From contig NZ_QRGD01000001.1 in assembly GCF_003449015.1 (NCBI RefSeq), forward strand, positions 806,001 to 870,000: a stretch of DNA of 64,000 nucleotides, given 5' to 3'. This DNA is from Aureibaculum luteum. GTDB taxonomy: Bacteria > Bacteroidota > Bacteroidia > Flavobacteriales > Flavobacteriaceae. The stretch's first letter is position 1; every line of letters begins with the position of its first letter. The notes beneath the pieces are model-generated. The model made no database searches. It was not told the DNA's origin and saw only the letters and a list, made by a program, of their open reading frames with translations. Below are positions 27,606 through 36,094 of this stretch, piece after piece. Position numbers and translations under genes: made by a program.

Positions 27606-28642
27606 TGAAGAAAAAACAAGACATAAGAGCCTTAACCAAAGAACAACTTAGAGACTTCTTTGCCGAAAATAACGACAAAGCTTTTCGTGGTAATCAGGTA
27701 TACGAATGGTTATGGCATAAAGCATCGCACTCTTTTGATGACATGACGAATTTATCAAAAGAAACAAGAACAATGTTACAGGATAATTTTGTTATCAATC
27801 ATATTGAAGTTGATCAGATGCAACGATCTAACGATGGCACAATAAAAAACGCTATAAAGTTGCATGATAATATGATTGTAGAATCTGTTTTAATTCCTAC
27901 CGACACCAGAACCACAGCTTGTGTTTCTAGTCAAGTAGGTTGCAGTTTAGATTGTAATTTTTGTGCTACAGCTCGCTTAAAACGTATGCGGAATCTAAAT
28001 CCTGATGAAATTTACGATCAAGTGGTTGCTATTGATAAACAAAGTAGATTATACCACAAACATAAATTATCAAACATTGTATTTATGGGTATGGGTGAAC
28101 CCCTTTTAAACTATAAAAATGTATTAGCTTCAATAGAAAAAATAACATCTGATGAAGGCTTAGGCATGTCACCAAAACGCATTACCCTATCCACTGTTGG
28201 AATACCAAAAATGATAAAAAAATTGGCAGATGATGAAGTGAAATTTAATTTGGCAGTTTCCTTACATTCTGCTATAGATGAGATTCGCTCTAAAATGATG
28301 CCCATTAACGAAAAAAGTAACTTAGCCGAATTATTAGAATCACTTCAATACTGGTATGCTAAAACCAATCAGAAAATTACCTTTGAATATGTAATTTGGA
28401 AAGGAATAAATGACACCCAAAACGATGTCAACGCCTTAGTAGATTACTGTAAGAAAGTACCTTCTAAAGTAAATTTAATAGAATATAACGCCATTGACGA
28501 TGGTGAGTTTCAACAAGCCTCTGTTGCTGCTACCGACATGTATGTTAGAACTTTAGAAGCTAACCGAATTGTGGTTAACGTACGTCGAAGTCGTGGTAAA
28601 GATATTGATGCTGCCTGTGGGCAACTCGCCAATAAAAGCTAA
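27605..28642 (+). CDS. rlmN: 23S rRNA (adenine-2503-C2)-methyltransferase RlmN
   Basis: This radical-SAM enzyme methylates C2 of A2503 in 23S rRNA, and A37 in some tRNAs. The 345-residue protein has the cluster motif CSLDCNFCATA (CxxxCxxC) near residue 118, the MGMGEPLLNY glycine-rich SAM region, and the resolving cysteine in AACGQLA near the C-terminus. An N-terminal helical domain (FRGNQVYEWLWH) binds RNA. Its ATG overlaps the protease stop in TAATG, so the two are probably translationally coupled, an odd pairing of a secreted protease with an rRNA enzyme. Confidence 0.96.
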   Translation: MKKKQDIRALTKEQLRDFFAENNDKAFRGNQVYEWLWHKASHSFDDMTNLSKETRTMLQDNFVINHIEVDQMQRSNDGTIKNAIKLHDNMIVESVLIPTDTRTTACVSSQVGCSLDCNFCATARLKRMRNLNPDEIYDQVVAIDKQSRLYHKHKLSNIVFMGMGEPLLNYKNVLASIEKITSDEGLGMSPKRITLSTVGIPKMIKKLADDEVKFNLAVSLHSAIDEIRSKMMPINEKSNLAELLESLQYWYAKTNQKITFEYVIWKGINDTQNDVNALVDYCKKVPSKVNLIEYNAIDDGEFQQASVAATDMYVRTLEANRIVVNVRRSRGKDIDAACGQLANKS

Positions 28643-28643
28643 A

Positions 28644-28675
28644 AAAAGCCTTAAATTTTTAAATTTAAGGCTTTT
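28644..28675. terminator. Bidirectional terminator between rlmN and the thiamine-type receptor
   Basis: A 15-bp A/T-rich stem (arms 28644-28658 and 28661-28675) with GGC/GCC pairs in the middle has A and T runs on both ends. It lies between two convergent genes and can stop transcription from either side. Confidence 0.82.
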
Positions 28676-28693
28676 ATATACTTATTTATTATC

Positions 28694-30841
28694 CTAAAAT
28701 AACAACGATACTCCAACCAAAAAATTGGTAGTTGCTTGGGGATAATAACCTTGAATTTCTTTTGAAGACCCTGGTGTGCTCCAGAAATCTAAATAGGTAT
28801 ATCCATTAGATTCGTACTTTTCATTAAAAACATTATTAACCAATCCAGATAAAACTATAGATTTAAAAATCTTTTTTGGTTTGATTTCATAAGTAATATT
28901 AAAATCGTTTACAAAATAACTGTCTAATTTTGAAGCTTCCGTATCCGTATTACTTAGATACTGCTCCCCGACATACTTCGTTAAAAAGATAAAATTTAAA
29001 TTTTCTATGGGTTCATAATTAAGCATATTACTAACCACTGTATTTGGCGAAAATGAAATATTCGTTGAGCCTATATTATTTACAATACCATCTCTTTCTA
29101 GCATAAAATCTTTAATTTTATTCGTACTAAAAGCAACAGTTGGTATCACAGAAAATTTATTGGTTACTTTAATATTAGCATCAATCTCTAGTCCTGCTCT
29201 AAAACTATTTGGTACGTTAGCTCTTTTATAATCTCCAACATCATCGATATCTCCTGTAAGAACTAATTGATTTTTATAATCCATATAGTAAGCATTGATA
29301 TTTATGTTTGCCTTTTCTGAAGCATATCTCCAACCTAATTCAAAGTCACTTAATCTTTCTGATTCCGGTTTAGTCTCCGCTTTAAAATCATCTCTATTCG
29401 GTTCTCTATTGGCTACTGCGAAAGATCCATAAATACTACTGTTATCATTTATCAAGTATGTTAAACCCATTTTAGGATTAAAAAATGAAAAATTTTCATC
29501 AACAAGTAAAGGAACTTGATCGGATGTAACTCCTGTTGTTTTATAATCTACTAATCTTAGTTGAAGGTCTCCATAAGCTTGTAGCTTTTCACTAATTTTA
29601 AAAGTTGCTTTAGAGAAAAAAGACACATCTTCCTTTTTACCATTTCCATCATAATAATGATCTCCAAGGGAAGTTCCTCCAGAATTTTGAGCCCAGATAA
29701 CTTCACCATAGTGATCAGAATCATAACTACTATAAGAACCTCCAAAAATTAAATTTAACGAGTCATCTTTATAATCAACATTTAAATTAGCAACATAAAA
29801 ATCTGGTGTTAACCACCTTCTTCGTATTAAATCTGTTGAATTGATAGTTTCACCTCCTAATTCAATTGGTGTGAAATTATAATCTTCAAAATCTTCGCCA
29901 TCCTTAAACTGCTCAAAATAACCTCTTCCTTTGGTATAATTCAATCCTAAATTTGTTGACCATCGATTAGAATACCTTTGATTCCAATGCAATTGATAAT
30001 GGTCTTGTTTAAAATTATCTACTTCATTATCATATGTATAATAATTAAAAGTTCTATCGGTTTTTAATGTTTCCGAATCTACACCATACCAAGATTGGTA
30101 AGTCACTTCATTACCCCCAAAAGCTAAGGCTTTTATTAGTGTATTATCATCTTTGTAGGCTGCCTGTAAAAAATAAGATTTCAAATTAGACGAGGCTCTA
30201 TCTACATATCCATCAGAAGTAATTTTTGAGAGTCTACCAGCTATTTCAATATGGTTATTTAACAACCCAGTGCTAAACTTCACACTATTCTTATAGGTAT
30301 TAAAACTTCCAAGAGAAGATGATATTTGCCCATAAGCATTATCTGCAACAGCGTCAGTCAACAAATTTAAACTAGCACCAAATGCACCAGACCCATTTAC
30401 TGAGGTACCTACACCACGTTGTAATTGCAAATTTTCTACAGAAGAAGCAATATCTGGCATATTTACCCAAAAAGTTCCCTGAGATTCAGCGTCATTATAA
30501 GGAATACCGTTAATGGTTACATTTACTCTAGTACCATCACTACCCCTTACGCGTATACCAGTATATCCAACTCCAGCTCCAGCATCTGATGTAGTAACCA
30601 CTGAAGGCAAATAGTTCATTAAAATGGGAATGTCTTGCCCTAAATTCCGTTTACTTAACTCTACTTTATCAATGTTGGAATGGGTAATAGGCGAAGTGGC
30701 GTTTACACGCACAGCTTTAACAATAACTTCGTCTAGTTTTTCTACTCTGACAGAATCTTTTTGTTTTTCTTGTGAAAATAATTGTGTGGATAGCAGGAGT
30801 CCCGCTATAGATAATGGTAATTTAAAATAATGAAATTTCAT
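28694..30841 (-). CDS. TonB-dependent receptor under TPP-riboswitch control (predicted thiamine receptor)
   Basis: The 715-residue protein has a signal peptide (LLLSTQLFSQ), a short region with KLDEVIVKAVRV as TonB-box-like segment, a plug domain (GIRVRGSDGTRVNVTINGIPYND) and a large barrel with a final aromatic strand (NFLVGVSLLF). It lacks the carboxypeptidase-like N-terminal domain of the next receptor. Its leader carries a TPP riboswitch, so it should be turned off when thiamine diphosphate is plentiful, and it most likely imports thiamine or its phosphates. No inner-membrane thiamine transporter is adjacent, so it stands alone. Confidence 0.9.
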   Translation of the reverse strand: MKFHYFKLPLSIAGLLLSTQLFSQEKQKDSVRVEKLDEVIVKAVRVNATSPITHSNIDKVELSKRNLGQDIPILMNYLPSVVTTSDAGAGVGYTGIRVRGSDGTRVNVTINGIPYNDAESQGTFWVNMPDIASSVENLQLQRGVGTSVNGSGAFGASLNLLTDAVADNAYGQISSSLGSFNTYKNSVKFSTGLLNNHIEIAGRLSKITSDGYVDRASSNLKSYFLQAAYKDDNTLIKALAFGGNEVTYQSWYGVDSETLKTDRTFNYYTYDNEVDNFKQDHYQLHWNQRYSNRWSTNLGLNYTKGRGYFEQFKDGEDFEDYNFTPIELGGETINSTDLIRRRWLTPDFYVANLNVDYKDDSLNLIFGGSYSSYDSDHYGEVIWAQNSGGTSLGDHYYDGNGKKEDVSFFSKATFKISEKLQAYGDLQLRLVDYKTTGVTSDQVPLLVDENFSFFNPKMGLTYLINDNSSIYGSFAVANREPNRDDFKAETKPESERLSDFELGWRYASEKANININAYYMDYKNQLVLTGDIDDVGDYKRANVPNSFRAGLEIDANIKVTNKFSVIPTVAFSTNKIKDFMLERDGIVNNIGSTNISFSPNTVVSNMLNYEPIENLNFIFLTKYVGEQYLSNTDTEASKLDSYFVNDFNITYEIKPKKIFKSIVLSGLVNNVFNEKYESNGYTYLDFWSTPGSSKEIQGYYPQATTNFLVGVSLLF

Positions 30842-30952
30842 CCGATATAAAATTATCGAATAAAAAGAGGTAATTATTCTTTGTTTAAAAAATTGAACTT
30901 ACTGAAGCCATAACTTCATATGAACAATAAAAAGTACAAATGACTTTTAATT

Positions 30953-31033
30953 GTCAACTTCCCTAAACAGCATTATCTGTTCTAGGTTCAATGGGTATAA
31001 TCTCAGCCGATATTAGGCACCCCTTTATTGAGA
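30953..31033 (-). ncRNA. TPP riboswitch (THI element)
   Basis: Reading the minus strand, the conserved THI core is present in order: GGGGTGCC, GGCTGAGATTATACCC, GAACCTAGA, then AATGCTG and AGGGAAG. The element begins about where transcription should start given a TACATTTG box at 31039-31046, so the whole leader is riboswitch plus a linker. Between it and the ATG at 30841 is a weak hairpin (AAAAGT/ACTTTT, near 30930-30946 on the plus strand) followed by T-rich sequence. Control by termination or by hiding the ribosome site cannot be distinguished by eye. Confidence 0.88.
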
Positions 31034-31038
31034 CGATG

Positions 31039-31071
31039 CAAATGTAAAGTAGAATTATCAATTACTAACAA
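31039..31071 (-). promoter_or_regulatory. Promoter of the riboswitch-controlled receptor
   Basis: The -7 box TACATTTG (31039-31046) is preceded on the minus strand by TTG at a 22-base spacing. The expected start point falls at the 5' edge of the riboswitch. Confidence 0.6.
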
Positions 31072-31274
31072 TCATTTATATTTATTTTTTAAAATAATTA
31101 ATATAAATTGCTTAAAATGAAGAAATGTAAGTTCAATAATATTTATATTGAAAATATAATAAATAGATAATGATTATCTTAAAAAATATAACTATCGATA
31201 AAAAGAGCATCCATACACCAAACATTTATTAACAACACTTTATAAACAGTTGAAAAGTTAATGTTTTCTTAAAG

Positions 31275-31303
31275 TTGCAATTGTTTTAAAAACATTATTT
31301 TTG
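31275..31303 (+). promoter_or_regulatory. Promoter of the second TonB-dependent receptor
   Basis: TTG (31275-31277), an 18-base spacer and TATTTTTG (31296-31303) match the consensus. It lies 35 bases before the ATG. The gap from 31072 to 31274 shows nothing else. Confidence 0.65.
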
Positions 31304-31338
31304 CACGGTAAAATTTAAAACTAATTCAATTTACGCAC

Positions 31339-34122
31339 ATGAAAAAAATTACTCAATTATGTTTGATGTTATTGTTTTTTGTAATGTCATCAGCAATTTA
31401 TGCACAAACCATTACAGGTACTGTTCAAGATGAATCAGGGCCTTTACCTGGAGCCAATATTTTGGAAAAAGGAACTACTAATGGTACTACAACAGATTTT
31501 GACGGAAAATTTTCGTTAAATGTTAAAGGAGGTTCAGGATCAATTGTACTTTCTTTTGTTGGTTTCTCAAATAAAACAGTAAAATTTATTGTTGCATCAG
31601 GTGAAACTAAAGATTTAGGAACAATTACATTAGCTTCAGACAATGCATTAGAAGAAGTAATACTTGTAGGGGTTGCTGATATTGCTAAAGAAAGACAAAC
31701 GCCTGTTGCGGTTTCTACAATCAGAGCATTGGAGATTCAAGAATCTTTAGGAACCAAAGAATTTCCAGAAATATTAAGTTCAACACCTTCAGTTTATGCT
31801 ACAAAACAAGGTGGAGGTTATGGAGATTCAAGAATCAACATTCGTGGTTTTGATCAACGAAATACAGCAGTTATGGTTAATGGTATGCCAGTTAACGATA
31901 TGGAAAATGGTTGGGTATATTGGTCTAACTGGGCTGGTTTATCAGACGTTACTTCTGCAATGCAAGTTCAACGAGGTTTAGGTTCATCAAAATTGGCTAT
32001 TTCGTCAGTTGGTGGTACAATAAACATTTTAACAAGAGCTTCAGACAAATCAGCAGGAGGTTCTGTAACGGGATCATTTGGTCATGACAACTCAATAAAC
32101 ACCATGGTATCTTACAACACTGGAAGATTAGATAGTGGATTGTCTGTTTCGGCTTTAGTAGGAAGAAAAACAGGTGATGGTTATGTTGATGGAACTGAAT
32201 ATGAAGGATACAATTACTATTTAGCATTAGGTTACAAACCTAATGAGAATAATGACTTTCAGTTAACTATTACTGGAGCTCCTCAACAGCACTTTCAAAG
32301 AAGTTATGCAGAACCATTAAGTGTTTATCAAAAATACGGAAAATATGGTGAGCCAAATATAAAATACAATAGTGGATGGGGTTACAGAAACGGAGAAACT
32401 GAAACTTTCGCAGGTAATTTCTATCATAAACCTGTAGTTTCTTTAAACTGGGATTTAAAATTATCAGAAGCTTCTAAAATTTCTACTGTATTATATGCTA
32501 GTTTAGCACGTGGTGGTTCTATTGGGGCTATAGGTAGAATAAACGGAAATGCCTCTTACGCAGACAGAATAGATGATGCAAATGGTCAAATTAGATTTGA
32601 TGATATTATTGCTTGGAACTCTGGTCAAGATGTACCTGATTTTGCAAATGCAGCTTATGGAGACCCAATTAGTCGTACTCCTATTGATGGTGCATTTACA
32701 AACACTGGAGATAACGGACACCCTTCTAGTGTAGGAGGTGAAGGAAAATATGGAAGTGATAATGGTATCTCTCAAAGATCATCAATGAACTCTCATAACT
32801 GGTTCGGAGTTATATCTAATTACAATACTAAATTAAATGAAAATTTAACATTGGATTTTGGTGTTGATCTTAGAACATATAAAGGAATTCATTACAGAAG
32901 ATTAGTAGATAATTTAGGGTCAGCTGGTTATGTAGATTATGATAACGCAAATTTCCCTAATGGTGTAGCAATTACTGAAACATATGCTCCAACAATTGCC
33001 AATTTATGGAATGTTTTCGCAAATCCAGAAGATGAACAACAAATAGATTACTATAATGATGGTAAAGTAAATTGGGGAGGTGTATTTAGTCAATTAGAAT
33101 ATACCAATGGTACTATTTCTGCATTTGTTCAGGCTGCTGTTTCAAGTCAATCATTTAAAAGAATTGATTATTTTACATATACAGATGACGATCCTGCACA
33201 AGAATCTGACTGGGAAACAATCTTAGGTGGAAATATAAAAGGTGGTATCAACTGGAATATTAATGAGCAACATAATATCTTTGCTAATGCGGGCTATTAT
33301 TCGAAACAACCGAACTTTGATGCTATTTTTCCTGATTATAATAATGATGTAAACGAAGATTACGAAAATGAACAAGTTATTGGTCTTGAAGTTGGATACG
33401 GTTTCCGTTCAGAAAATTATTCTTTAAATCTAAATTTATACAGAACATCATGGGCTGATAGATTTGAATCAACTTCTGAAAATTTTGATGTAAACAATAC
33501 CCCAAATGATGATAGAGATGATGTAAGAGGTAATGCAAATATCAATGGTGTTGAACAAGTACACATGGGTATTGAATTAGAAGCTAAAGCTAGATTTGGT
33601 AAATTAGATATTCAAGTAATGACTTCAATAGGTGACTGGCAGTATAATGGTACAGCTTCAGGTAAAGCTTATGATGAGGATCAAAATTACTTAGGTGACG
33701 TTGATTTGTATTTAGATGGTGTTAAAGTTGGAGATGCTGCTCAATTTACTGCTAGATTAGGCTTAAGATATGAAATCATAGAGGGTTTAAAATTTGATAT
33801 ATCTCAATCATATAACGATAAATTATATGCAGATTTTAGTGCTACCGATTTTGCTAGTGAAGGAAACAGTGCTTTGAAATTACCAAGCTATTCTTTAGTT
33901 GATGCTGGTATGTCTTACAACTGGAAATTCAATAATGATAAAAATTCATTGAATTTCAGAGTAAATGTAAACAACTTAGGAGATAGAGTTTATATTTCTG
34001 AGTCTGACACCAATTATCAAGTACGTTCTGGAGATCCTACTTGGAAAGGTATTAGTACTGGAAACAGAGTTTATTTTGGATGGGGAAGAACTTGGAATGC
34101 TTCTGTAAGGTTCAATTTCTAA
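31339..34122 (+). CDS. TonB-dependent receptor with carboxypeptidase-regulatory-like N-domain
   Basis: The 927-residue protein has a signal peptide (SSAIYAQ), a CarboxypepD_reg-like domain (ITGTVQDESGPLPGANI to about residue 100), a plug (INIRGFDQRNTAVMVNGMPVNDMENG) and a barrel ending in SVRFNF. Similar receptors of this size are very abundant in Bacteroidota and import polymers, oligopeptides or siderophores; the substrate here is unknown. It has no SusD partner next to it. It is divergent from the riboswitch-controlled receptor and has its own promoter and terminator. Confidence 0.93.
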   Translation: MKKITQLCLMLLFFVMSSAIYAQTITGTVQDESGPLPGANILEKGTTNGTTTDFDGKFSLNVKGGSGSIVLSFVGFSNKTVKFIVASGETKDLGTITLASDNALEEVILVGVADIAKERQTPVAVSTIRALEIQESLGTKEFPEILSSTPSVYATKQGGGYGDSRINIRGFDQRNTAVMVNGMPVNDMENGWVYWSNWAGLSDVTSAMQVQRGLGSSKLAISSVGGTINILTRASDKSAGGSVTGSFGHDNSINTMVSYNTGRLDSGLSVSALVGRKTGDGYVDGTEYEGYNYYLALGYKPNENNDFQLTITGAPQQHFQRSYAEPLSVYQKYGKYGEPNIKYNSGWGYRNGETETFAGNFYHKPVVSLNWDLKLSEASKISTVLYASLARGGSIGAIGRINGNASYADRIDDANGQIRFDDIIAWNSGQDVPDFANAAYGDPISRTPIDGAFTNTGDNGHPSSVGGEGKYGSDNGISQRSSMNSHNWFGVISNYNTKLNENLTLDFGVDLRTYKGIHYRRLVDNLGSAGYVDYDNANFPNGVAITETYAPTIANLWNVFANPEDEQQIDYYNDGKVNWGGVFSQLEYTNGTISAFVQAAVSSQSFKRIDYFTYTDDDPAQESDWETILGGNIKGGINWNINEQHNIFANAGYYSKQPNFDAIFPDYNNDVNEDYENEQVIGLEVGYGFRSENYSLNLNLYRTSWADRFESTSENFDVNNTPNDDRDDVRGNANINGVEQVHMGIELEAKARFGKLDIQVMTSIGDWQYNGTASGKAYDEDQNYLGDVDLYLDGVKVGDAAQFTARLGLRYEIIEGLKFDISQSYNDKLYADFSATDFASEGNSALKLPSYSLVDAGMSYNWKFNNDKNSLNFRVNVNNLGDRVYISESDTNYQVRSGDPTWKGISTGNRVYFGWGRTWNASVRFNF

Positions 34123-34151
34123 TTCGACCTTCTTCAAAAATCATAAAATTG

Positions 34152-34178
34152 AAAAACCCTGCATTTTGCAGGGTTTTT
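34152..34178 (+). terminator. Intrinsic terminator after the second TonB receptor
   Basis: A perfect 12-bp stem (arms 34152-34163 and 34167-34178) with a 3-base loop ends in six T. Confidence 0.9.
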
Positions 34179-34225
34179 TATGCTTAATATTTATTACTTT
34201 TGTTTAAAATCAAATACCAAACGAC

Positions 34226-34663
34226 ATGATGAAAATGACACATTCCTATTGGGCTTATTTAGTACTAGCCTTATTAATAATAGCAACCATAAATGCTATC
34301 ATAGGTTTCACCCAAAACAAGGAGTTTAAAGACAAAGATTTACGTATTTCTTTGTTTACTTTAATAGTTACACATATTCAATTACTAATTGGCTTAGGAT
34401 GGTATTTTATGTCTCCATCTTACAAAGCTATAAAAGAAGTTGGCATGAGTGAAGCAATGGGCAACCCTGGATTACGTTTATTAAGTGTAGAGCATCCTTT
34501 AATGATGATAATAGGTATTGTCTTTATCACAATAGGCTGGTCTAAACATAAAAAACAAGCTTCTGATAAAGGTAAGTTTAAAACAATCGCTATTTTTTAC
34601 GGATTGGGATTACTATTTATATTGAGTAGAATTCCTTGGGGTCAGTGGTTCTCGCAGATATAA
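34226..34663 (+). CDS. Small four-helix membrane protein, possibly heme-binding
   Basis: The 145-residue protein has four predicted membrane segments, centred near residues 17, 52, 95 and 133. Histidines at the membrane faces (in THSYWAY, VTHIQLL and VEHPLMM) recur at helix ends, as in small cytochrome-b-like proteins, which is the basis for the tentative call. Relatives of this length are, as I recall, common and uncharacterized in Flavobacteriaceae and sometimes misnamed in databases. It lies alone after a terminator, and the next gene is convergent. Confidence 0.7.
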   Translation: MMKMTHSYWAYLVLALLIIATINAIIGFTQNKEFKDKDLRISLFTLIVTHIQLLIGLGWYFMSPSYKAIKEVGMSEAMGNPGLRLLSVEHPLMMIIGIVFITIGWSKHKKQASDKGKFKTIAIFYGLGLLFILSRIPWGQWFSQI

Positions 34664-34689
34664 GGTTTGAGAGAAAAATTATTTATTTT

Positions 34690-35469
34690 TTAATCAATTC
34701 TAAACGCATCCCTATCTTCTAAAAACTTGAATTTATCTCTAGTTCTAACGAGTTCTTTTTTTGAAAGTGTAATTACTTCTATGGTGTTTTCATAGGGTTG
34801 TATTTTAGAAATTTGCACTCCTAATGCGTCAAAAGCAATGGAGTTACCTGTGTACTCATAGTTGTTATTATCAGTTCCAATTCTATTAACACCAACACAA
34901 TAACTCATGTTTTCTATAGCTCGTGCTTTCAGCAAAGTATGCCATGCTTCAATTCTAGGTTTTGGCCAATTGGCAACATAAAACAACAAGTCATAATTTT
35001 CTGTATTTCTAGACCAAACAGGAAAGCGAAGATCGTAACACACCATCGGACAAATCTTCCATCCTTTATAGTCTACTATTAATTTTTCAGAACCTGCAGT
35101 GTATAGTTTGTTCTCACCTGCCAACGTAAACGTATGCCTTTTGTCATATGTTTTTAGTTCTCCATTAGGATAAACAAATAACAACCGATTATAATATTTT
35201 TGGTTTTCTTCAATAACAATACTCCCTGAAATTGCGGCATTCTTTTTTTTAGCTAACTCTGTTAGCCATTCTATCGTTTTACCAGTCATGGTTTCCGATA
35301 CCTTTTTTGGCTGCATTGTAAAGCCTGAAGTAAACATTTCTGGCAGAATAATTAAATCTACCTCTTCAGAAATATTTCGAATTTGTCTCGTTAAATCTAG
35401 CCTGTTTTGCTCTCGGTTTTCCCAAGCCAAATCTGTTTGAACAATGGTAATCTTAAGCTCGTTAGTCAT
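34690..35469 (-). CDS. yafV: Omega-amidase (nitrilase superfamily)
   Basis: The 259-residue protein has the nitrilase triad: Glu in ILPEMFTSGF near residue 40, Lys in YDKRHTF near 110, and Cys in CYDLRFPVWSR near 145. YafV/Nit2 enzymes hydrolyse the omega-amide of 2-oxoglutaramate or 2-oxosuccinamate. An aminotransferase of the YbdL type is encoded just upstream in the same direction, which fits the transaminase plus omega-amidase route that makes glutamine- or methionine-linked transamination irreversible. The gene symbol follows the E. coli homologue. Confidence 0.85.
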   Translation of the reverse strand: MTNELKITIVQTDLAWENREQNRLDLTRQIRNISEEVDLIILPEMFTSGFTMQPKKVSETMTGKTIEWLTELAKKKNAAISGSIVIEENQKYYNRLLFVYPNGELKTYDKRHTFTLAGENKLYTAGSEKLIVDYKGWKICPMVCYDLRFPVWSRNTENYDLLFYVANWPKPRIEAWHTLLKARAIENMSYCVGVNRIGTDNNNYEYTGNSIAFDALGVQISKIQPYENTIEVITLSKKELVRTRDKFKFLEDRDAFRID

Positions 35470-35538
35470 AAGTTAAAAAATACACTGCGTAAAATTCACA
35501 TGAAAATTACGCAGTAATTTATTTATAATTTAAGAGAT

Positions 35539-36033
35539 TTACATCTTTCTTAATTTCTTCTCCGCTTTTTCAAGATTCTCTTTTTGTTTATCTAATTTTT
35601 TAAGCCATTTCTCTTCATCTTGTGGTGATAATTTACCCTCCGTTTTTAGCTTCTCATATTTGGCAGTATCTTTTTTCAGCTTTTTTTGACTTTTTTCTAA
35701 ATTACTCTGTGCTTTTTCTCTTTTTTGAACTGCTTTTTCAGCTTTCTTTTTCTTCTTTTCAGCCTTTTTCTTGTCTTTTTCTGCTTCTTTTTGCTTTTTC
35801 TCCGCTTTTTCCTTCTCTTTTTCAGCTTTTTCCAATTCAACCTTATGCTTTAATGCATCTTTAATGGCTGTTTGTTCAGATACCGTTAAATTAGGTGTTA
35901 CATCAACACCGTCTAAAAAGATTAAATCTTTCTTAATTTTATATTCTTTTCCTTGATATTCAACTTTTTGAGCAGATACTAGGGTAATCATTAATAATAA
36001 TGAAAATGTAATCAGAAGTTTAATATGTTTCAT
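35539..36033 (-). CDS. Secreted lysine/glutamate-rich coiled-coil protein
   Basis: The 164-residue protein has a signal peptide (LVSAQ), a small N-terminal domain (residues 22-60, with VEYQGKEYKIKKDLIFLDGVDV), and then about 90 residues dominated by Lys, Glu and Ala in runs such as EKAEKEKEKAEKKQ. This gives a long helix or coiled coil. The role is unknown; it should lie in the periplasm. It sits between the aminotransferase and omega-amidase genes, and a TAACTTTG box at 36064-36071 suggests a separate promoter. Confidence 0.72.
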   Translation of the reverse strand: MKHIKLLITFSLLLMITLVSAQKVEYQGKEYKIKKDLIFLDGVDVTPNLTVSEQTAIKDALKHKVELEKAEKEKEKAEKKQKEAEKDKKKAEKKKKKAEKAVQKREKAQSNLEKSQKKLKKDTAKYEKLKTEGKLSPQDEEKWLKKLDKQKENLEKAEKKLRKM

Positions 36034-36063
36034 AATTGTATGTTTTTAAATTTTTTGTTTACA

Positions 36064-36071
36064 CAAAGTTA
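36064..36071 (-). promoter_or_regulatory. Predicted -7 box of the coiled-coil protein gene
   Basis: This reads TAACTTTG on the minus strand, fitting TAnnTTTG, 30 bases before the ATG. No TTG is seen at -33. Confidence 0.4.
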
Positions 36072-36094
36072 CTCAAAATAGTGAAGTGCTATAT

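Noticed and set aside
30842-31338. A small protein gene between the two TonB receptors
   Set aside because: No frame with a plausible start was found; the region is explained by a riboswitch and two promoters.
35622-35956. Phe/Ser-rich plus-strand frames opposite the coiled-coil gene
   Set aside because: They are the complement of a Lys/Glu-rich repeat; signal peptide and start support only the minus-strand frame.
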